From DASYTH01 sp035762905 (GTDB lineage: Bacteria; Actinomycetota; Actinomycetes; Mycobacteriales; Pseudonocardiaceae): a stretch of DNA of 17,446 nt. The notes under the pieces were generated by a model that was given only the letters and a program-made list of their open reading frames with translations, had not been told where the DNA came from and searched no databases. The stretch covers positions 1-17,446 of the forward strand of contig NZ_DASUCC010000162.1 in NCBI RefSeq assembly GCF_035762905.1, in the 5' to 3' direction. Each line of letters starts with the position of its first letter. Position 1 is the stretch's first letter. Made by a program: the position numbers and the translations under genes. Below are positions 13,970 to 17,446 of the stretch, piece by piece.

Positions 13970-14632
13970 ATGCGTGAGGCCTACCATGACGAGCTCGCCC
14001 AGCTCGCGGACGAGTTGGCGGGAATGTGTTCCATGGTGGGTGACGCCATGGAGTTGGCCACCAGGGCACTGCTCGATGCCGACCTCGGCCTGGCCGAGCA
14101 GGTGATCAGCGACGACGCGAAGGTCGACGAGGCCCGGTCCGCCTGCGAGGAGCACGCCTACGCGCTGCTCGCGCTGCAGGCGCCGGTGGCCACCGACCTG
14201 CGCACCGTGCTGGCCGCGATCCACGCCTCGGAGAGCCTGGAGCGGATGGGCGACCTCGCCCTGCACGTGGCCAAGGCGGCGCGCCGCCGGCACCCGCAGC
14301 CCGTGCTGCCGGATTCGGTCGCGGCGTACTTCGCCGAGATGGGCCGGGTCGCGGTGAGCCTGGCCCGCAAGGCCGAGCAGGTGATCCAGAGCAAGGACAT
14401 CGAGCAGGCCCGCTCGCTCGAGGACGCCGACGACGAGATGGACGACCTGCACCGGCACCTGTTCAGCGTGATCATGGACCGGGAGTGGCCGCACGGCGTG
14501 GCCGCCGCGGTCGACGTGACCCTGCTCGGCCGGTTCTACGAGCGGTTCGCCGACCACGCCGTCTCGGTCGGCAAGCGGGTGGTTTTCGTGGTCACCGGCC
14601 GGATGCCCGGCTCCGGTCACGACGACGCCTGA
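13970..14632 (+). CDS. phoU: PhoU, phosphate signalling regulator
   Basis: This 220-residue all-helical protein contains two PhoU three-helix bundles (about 5-100 and 115-205). The metal-binding-type E/D motifs are present, for example SLERMGDLALHVAKAA and the repeat FYERFADHAVSVGKR. PhoU links the Pst phosphate transporter to the PhoR-PhoP two-component system and keeps the regulon off when phosphate is plentiful. No pst or phoR-phoP gene is in the window. The start fits a leaderless mRNA (TAACAT 6 nt upstream), and four GTT repeats upstream suggest PhoP control, giving feedback on its own regulator. It converges with the ESX genes over a 148-nt gap where I see no strong terminator. Confidence 0.93.
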   Translation: MREAYHDELAQLADELAGMCSMVGDAMELATRALLDADLGLAEQVISDDAKVDEARSACEEHAYALLALQAPVATDLRTVLAAIHASESLERMGDLALHVAKAARRRHPQPVLPDSVAAYFAEMGRVAVSLARKAEQVIQSKDIEQARSLEDADDEMDDLHRHLFSVIMDREWPHGVAAAVDVTLLGRFYERFADHAVSVGKRVVFVVTGRMPGSGHDDA

Positions 14633-14780
14633 TCAATCCGCCGCTCCGGAATTTGTGTGTGGGTTGCGTTCCGACGAGCGTGCGGGTGTCGGGTGGATTG
14701 TGGCTGGGTGCCGTCACGTTCCCCTGAGGTAACTGTTGGTCGGGTGCGGACTTTCCCGCAGGATCCAAGGGACAGAGGCA

Positions 14781-15554
14781 CTAACCGGGCCGGGCCGCCG
14801 AGTCGATGAGGTGGCCGAGTTGCTGCGTCAGCCGGGCGTTGTCGGCCGGTGACAGGGTGCCGTGGATCTGGCCGTCCTCGCCCGGCGGCCGGGACAGGTT
14901 GAGGTAGCGCCCGGCGTCGGTGTCGAACCAGCCGACCTCGCCGGTCCGAACGTCCTTGCCGTTGCGGTCCTTTCCGCTCACCGCGAAGAACCCGGCACCG
15001 GTGCGCGGCCGGGTCAGGTAGCCCTCGGCGACCCGCAGCGCGGACGGCGTCACGGTGTGCCGAGGCGCGCTCACGTCACCGAACAGGCTCGTGGCCTCGT
15101 CGCCGCGCAGTGCCGGCTTGGTCAGCGTCACCGACTGGCCCGGCCCGGCGTCGGCCTTGGGCAGCAACCCGACCACGGTCGCGGCCAGCGCCGTCGGCCT
15201 GATCAGCTCCAGCCGGAAGTGCTGGCCGTCCTGCACGGCGAGCACGCCGGTGTCCCCGTTCGCCGATGCCCGGGCCATGATCTGCTTGCCCTTCTCCAGG
15301 GTGCCGAGCACGGCCACCGCGACCCGGTAGTCGGCGATCGTGTCCAGCGCGCGGCGCAGACCCGGGTCGAGTTCGCCGTTGCGGACCAGCCCGCGCCGGG
15401 CCAGGTCGAGGAACACCATCCGGGCGATGCGCACCCGGTCCTGCTTGAGCCGGCCCACGCTGGGGATCTCGAACGGGAACAGTCGGAGGTTCAGGGCAAG
15501 CGACTGCGACAGGATGTCCGCCGCGGCGAGCGACACCCGGTACGGACCGGCCAT
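14781..15554 (-). CDS. EspG-family ESX secretion-associated chaperone
   Basis: This 257-residue protein resembles EspG, the cytosolic chaperone of type VII secretion that binds PPE-type substrates. Features are the N-terminal LNLRLFPFEIPSVG, a central section with DYRVAVAVLGTLEKGKQIMARA and DGQHFRLELIRPTALAATVVGLLP, and the final IHGTLSPADNARLTQQLGHLIDSA helix (shortened stretches of it seen near 230-252). ATG 15554 shares one base with the stop of the PPE-like gene upstream; GTG 15557 is also possible. The tight coupling suggests it chaperones that product. No ESX ATPase or EccD/EccB core gene lies in this window. Confidence 0.85.
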   Translation of the reverse strand: MAGPYRVSLAAADILSQSLALNLRLFPFEIPSVGRLKQDRVRIARMVFLDLARRGLVRNGELDPGLRRALDTIADYRVAVAVLGTLEKGKQIMARASANGDTGVLAVQDGQHFRLELIRPTALAATVVGLLPKADAGPGQSVTLTKPALRGDEATSLFGDVSAPRHTVTPSALRVAEGYLTRPRTGAGFFAVSGKDRNGKDVRTGEVGWFDTDAGRYLNLSRPPGEDGQIHGTLSPADNARLTQQLGHLIDSAARPG

Positions 15555-17395
15555 CACTCACCGATCACCGGCGGCGCGGTCATCTCGTCGGTGCCGAACA
15601 GCGAATCCGGGTCGGCCTCGACCAGGTAGGACGGGCGCTGGTGCTCGCCGTCCTCGTCGCCCTGGCCGCGCGCGCCGGCCATGCCGCCCATGGGCATGCC
15701 GCCGCCGGCCCGCCCGCCGGCTCCCGGACCACCGGCCCGGCCGCCGCCGGTGGCCGCGTGCTCGGCGGCCAGTGCTCCGGCACCGGCGCCCGGTGCGCTG
15801 CCACCCGGCCCGAAGGCCGTGCCGCCCGGTCCCCGGCCGAGCCCACGCCCGCCGTGCTCGCCGTCGACGCCGCCACCGCCTCCGGTGCCGAACGGGCTGA
15901 CGCCGCGACCGCCGCCGCCCTCACCGGCGCCACCACCGCCGAGACCCGGCCCGAAGCCCGGCCCGCCGCCGGGACCGCGCCCGGGTCGAAGACCGTCCTC
16001 GCCGCCGGGCAACCCGCCGCCGATCGGCAGGCCGCCGATCGGGAACCCGCCACCGGGTGGGAAGCCGCCTTCGCCAGGGCCACCGCCCGGCCCGCCGCCA
16101 CCCGGACCCGTTCCGGGCGGCCGTGACCCGCCGCCGACCGGAATCGACGGTGGACGCCCACCCGGAAGCACGCCGCCCGGCGTGGTCCCGCCAGGGCCGC
16201 CGGGAATGCCGCCGACTCCGCCGGTGCCCCCGGTCCCGCCGGTGCCGCCGCCGGCACCGCCAGGGCCGCCGGGAATGCCGATCCCGCCGGGGCCACCGGT
16301 TCCACCCGTGCCCCCGGTACCCGACCCGCCGGTCCCGCCCCCACCGGTCCCACCGGGACCCGGCAGGCTCGGCGGCACGCTGGCCCCGCCGGTACCCGGT
16401 CCGCTGCCGCCGGTCCCGGGCCCGCTGCCGCCGGACCCGGGCGGCCCGTCCGGGCCGCCGCCCATCCGGCCGACGCCGTCGGTGTCGCTGGCGTCGGTCA
16501 GCGTGGCGTCCCCGCCGCCCATCATCGGCGGCGCGGTGAACGCCGGCATCGTGCTCGCCCCGGCCAGCCCGCCGTCATAGCTGGTGAGCACCTCGGCGGC
16601 GCGCTGGTGCGCCTCCTGGCTCGCGTTGTACTGCTCGACCGCCTCGTGGTAGGTGCCCCACGGATCCGACGAACTCATGATCCGCTGCGTCCACTCGTCC
16701 CGGTCGTACGGGACCTCCTCGGGCATCGAGTTCGACGCGGTGGACAGCGCCTCGGCCTGGCGCAACATCTGCGTCCCGGCCAGCGCCGCGCCCTGCCCCG
16801 CGGTCCCCACCCAGGTACCGACATCCGCCATGAACATCCGCGCCGAGTTGGCCGCCGTCCCCTGCCAGTCCGCCTCGCTGTTGTTGATCGCGGACGCGAT
16901 GTCCTCCTGGAACTGGATCATCGTGTTGCCCACCGTGACCCAGGTGTCCCCCGCCGCCCCCACCTGCCCCGCATCGGCGTTCTCGGTCACCATGTTCTTC
17001 AGCTCACTATGCTGATACCCCAGATAGTTCGCATCCTCAATGGTGGGCGCCGGCCGCGTCGGCAAATTCGCCGCCAACTGCGCAACCTGCTGATCCATTC
17101 CCGCGTTGTACCGGCTGTCCACCCGAATATCATGGGTAATAGGCTCGATGAAGTTCGTCAGCCACCCATCATTGGCCTCATCATCAGCGGTAACCTCCCG
17201 CTCGGCCTCATCCCGAATATCATCACTCGTGTCGACCGTCCCCCGCCGGTCGAAATGAGTCCCCCGAGAAGGATCCAAAGTACTATCATAATAGGGACTG
17301 CTCCGGTCATAATCCGGGCTGTTCGGATCCGACACCGAAGTCGCCTGCGGATCCGTGTCAACGGGATTCACCCCGTACCGGGGCCGTGGCGCCAT
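15554..17395 (-). CDS. PPE-like ESX substrate with long Gly-rich tail
   Basis: This 613-residue protein has an acidic, disordered N-terminus (1-80), a helical WXG/PPE-like domain (about 85-275) with DWQG at 176-179, a Gly/Pro-rich low-complexity stretch (about 311-580), and a conserved C-terminal motif LVEADPDSLFGTDEM (591-605). A YxxxE sequence, as in type VII signals, is at 230-234. The product is likely secreted or surface-displayed through an ESX system. A ribosome binding site GGAGGAGAGG sits 3 nt before the ATG. The first 130 or so codons use far more A/T-ending codons (TAT, GAT, ACT, ATT, TTG) than the rest. The gene is coupled to EspG downstream. Confidence 0.85.
   Translation of the reverse strand: MAPRPRYGVNPVDTDPQATSVSDPNSPDYDRSSPYYDSTLDPSRGTHFDRRGTVDTSDDIRDEAEREVTADDEANDGWLTNFIEPITHDIRVDSRYNAGMDQQVAQLAANLPTRPAPTIEDANYLGYQHSELKNMVTENADAGQVGAAGDTWVTVGNTMIQFQEDIASAINNSEADWQGTAANSARMFMADVGTWVGTAGQGAALAGTQMLRQAEALSTASNSMPEEVPYDRDEWTQRIMSSSDPWGTYHEAVEQYNASQEAHQRAAEVLTSYDGGLAGASTMPAFTAPPMMGGGDATLTDASDTDGVGRMGGGPDGPPGSGGSGPGTGGSGPGTGGASVPPSLPGPGGTGGGGTGGSGTGGTGGTGGPGGIGIPGGPGGAGGGTGGTGGTGGVGGIPGGPGGTTPGGVLPGGRPPSIPVGGGSRPPGTGPGGGGPGGGPGEGGFPPGGGFPIGGLPIGGGLPGGEDGLRPGRGPGGGPGFGPGLGGGGAGEGGGGRGVSPFGTGGGGGVDGEHGGRGLGRGPGGTAFGPGGSAPGAGAGALAAEHAATGGGRAGGPGAGGRAGGGMPMGGMAGARGQGDEDGEHQRPSYLVEADPDSLFGTDEMTAPPVIGE
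15656..16465 (-). repeat. Low-complexity Gly/Pro-rich coding region
   Basis: About 270 codons for GTGG, PGG, GPGG and GGLPIGG-type units form irregular, imperfect DNA repeats (for example repeated CCGCCGGTGCCC-type runs on the plus strand). There are no constant spacers or unit length. The region encodes the flexible tail of the PPE-like protein and could vary in length between strains. Confidence 0.8.
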
Positions 17396-17416
17396 CGTCC
17401 TCTCCTCCAGTAGCTC

Positions 17417-17446
17417 TCAGGGCAGTTCCGGTTCCACCAGCTTCGC
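17417..17446 (-). CDS. C-terminal tail of an upstream gene, cut by the window edge
   Basis: On the minus strand a frame enters from the right edge and ends AKLVEPELP then TGA (17419-17417), 21 nt before the ATG of the PPE-like gene and its ribosome binding site. GC-rich third positions support it. The short length prevents any assignment. It would be the preceding gene of the ESX operon. Confidence 0.35.
   Translation of the reverse strand, partial: AKLVEPELP

Noticed and set aside
14633..14780. Gap between phoU and espG examined for a terminator or small RNA
   Set aside because: It is G/T-rich on the plus strand with only a 5-bp stem (TGCGG/CCGCA) and no T-run; nothing could be supported.
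15656..16465. Repeat-rich stretch resembling a tandem array
   Set aside because: The units are irregular and encode Gly/Pro-rich protein in a continuous frame; there are no constant repeats and spacers as in CRISPR.
16607..17413. Plus-strand frame opposite the N-terminal half of the PPE-like gene
   Set aside because: The minus-strand gene has a strong ribosome binding site, a WXG-like motif and coupling to EspG; the opposite frame has no family features.

Overview
The window is high-GC DNA (mostly strong G/C at third codon positions) from an actinomycete. A type VII (ESX) secretion pair (EspG plus a PPE-like protein ending LVEADPDSLFGTDEMTAPPV), a Pro-rich LytR-CpsA-Psr protein, a DrrAB-type exporter with a PadR regulator, and several leaderless promoters point to the Pseudonocardiales. 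The genus cannot be set from the sequence alone. No rRNA, tRNA, insertion sequence or CRISPR array was seen.

Left block, minus strand (50-3724): a metallo-beta-lactamase-fold hydrolase, then padR, then an ATP-binding subunit and a permease of a DrrAB-type exporter. The same palindrome (CGGATA...TATCCG) sits just downstream of the -10 boxes of both padR and the exporter operon, which suggests PadR represses itself and the exporter. The exporter leader is long and structured. It holds a hairpin covering the ribosome binding site and a strong hairpin plus T-run that reads only on the opposite strand.

Middle block (3802-9000): a secreted DUF6351-like protein with a GCSGG hydrolase motif; a small acidic protein with four 13-residue Asp/Gly repeats; on the minus strand a HesB-like protein without cysteines followed by an SMP-30/gluconolactonase-type protein; then on the plus strand a HicA-HicB type toxin-antitoxin pair. 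hicA is open to a GCG codon where its ATG/GTG should be, so it is either an inactivated toxin gene or one with an unusual start.

Right block: a DusB-type tRNA-dihydrouridine synthase with a coupled lipoprotein gene, a soluble GGDEF diguanylate cyclase lacking the I-site, a large LCP cell-wall ligase, and phoU behind four tandem 11-nt GTT-repeats that look like a PHO box. Converging on phoU from the right edge is an ESX-associated operon (tail of an upstream gene, PPE-like protein, EspG chaperone).

A recurring theme is leaderless transcription: at least five genes (the hydrolase, DUF6351, acidic protein, dus, phoU) have a TANNNT -10 box 5-6 nt before the start codon and no ribosome binding site.
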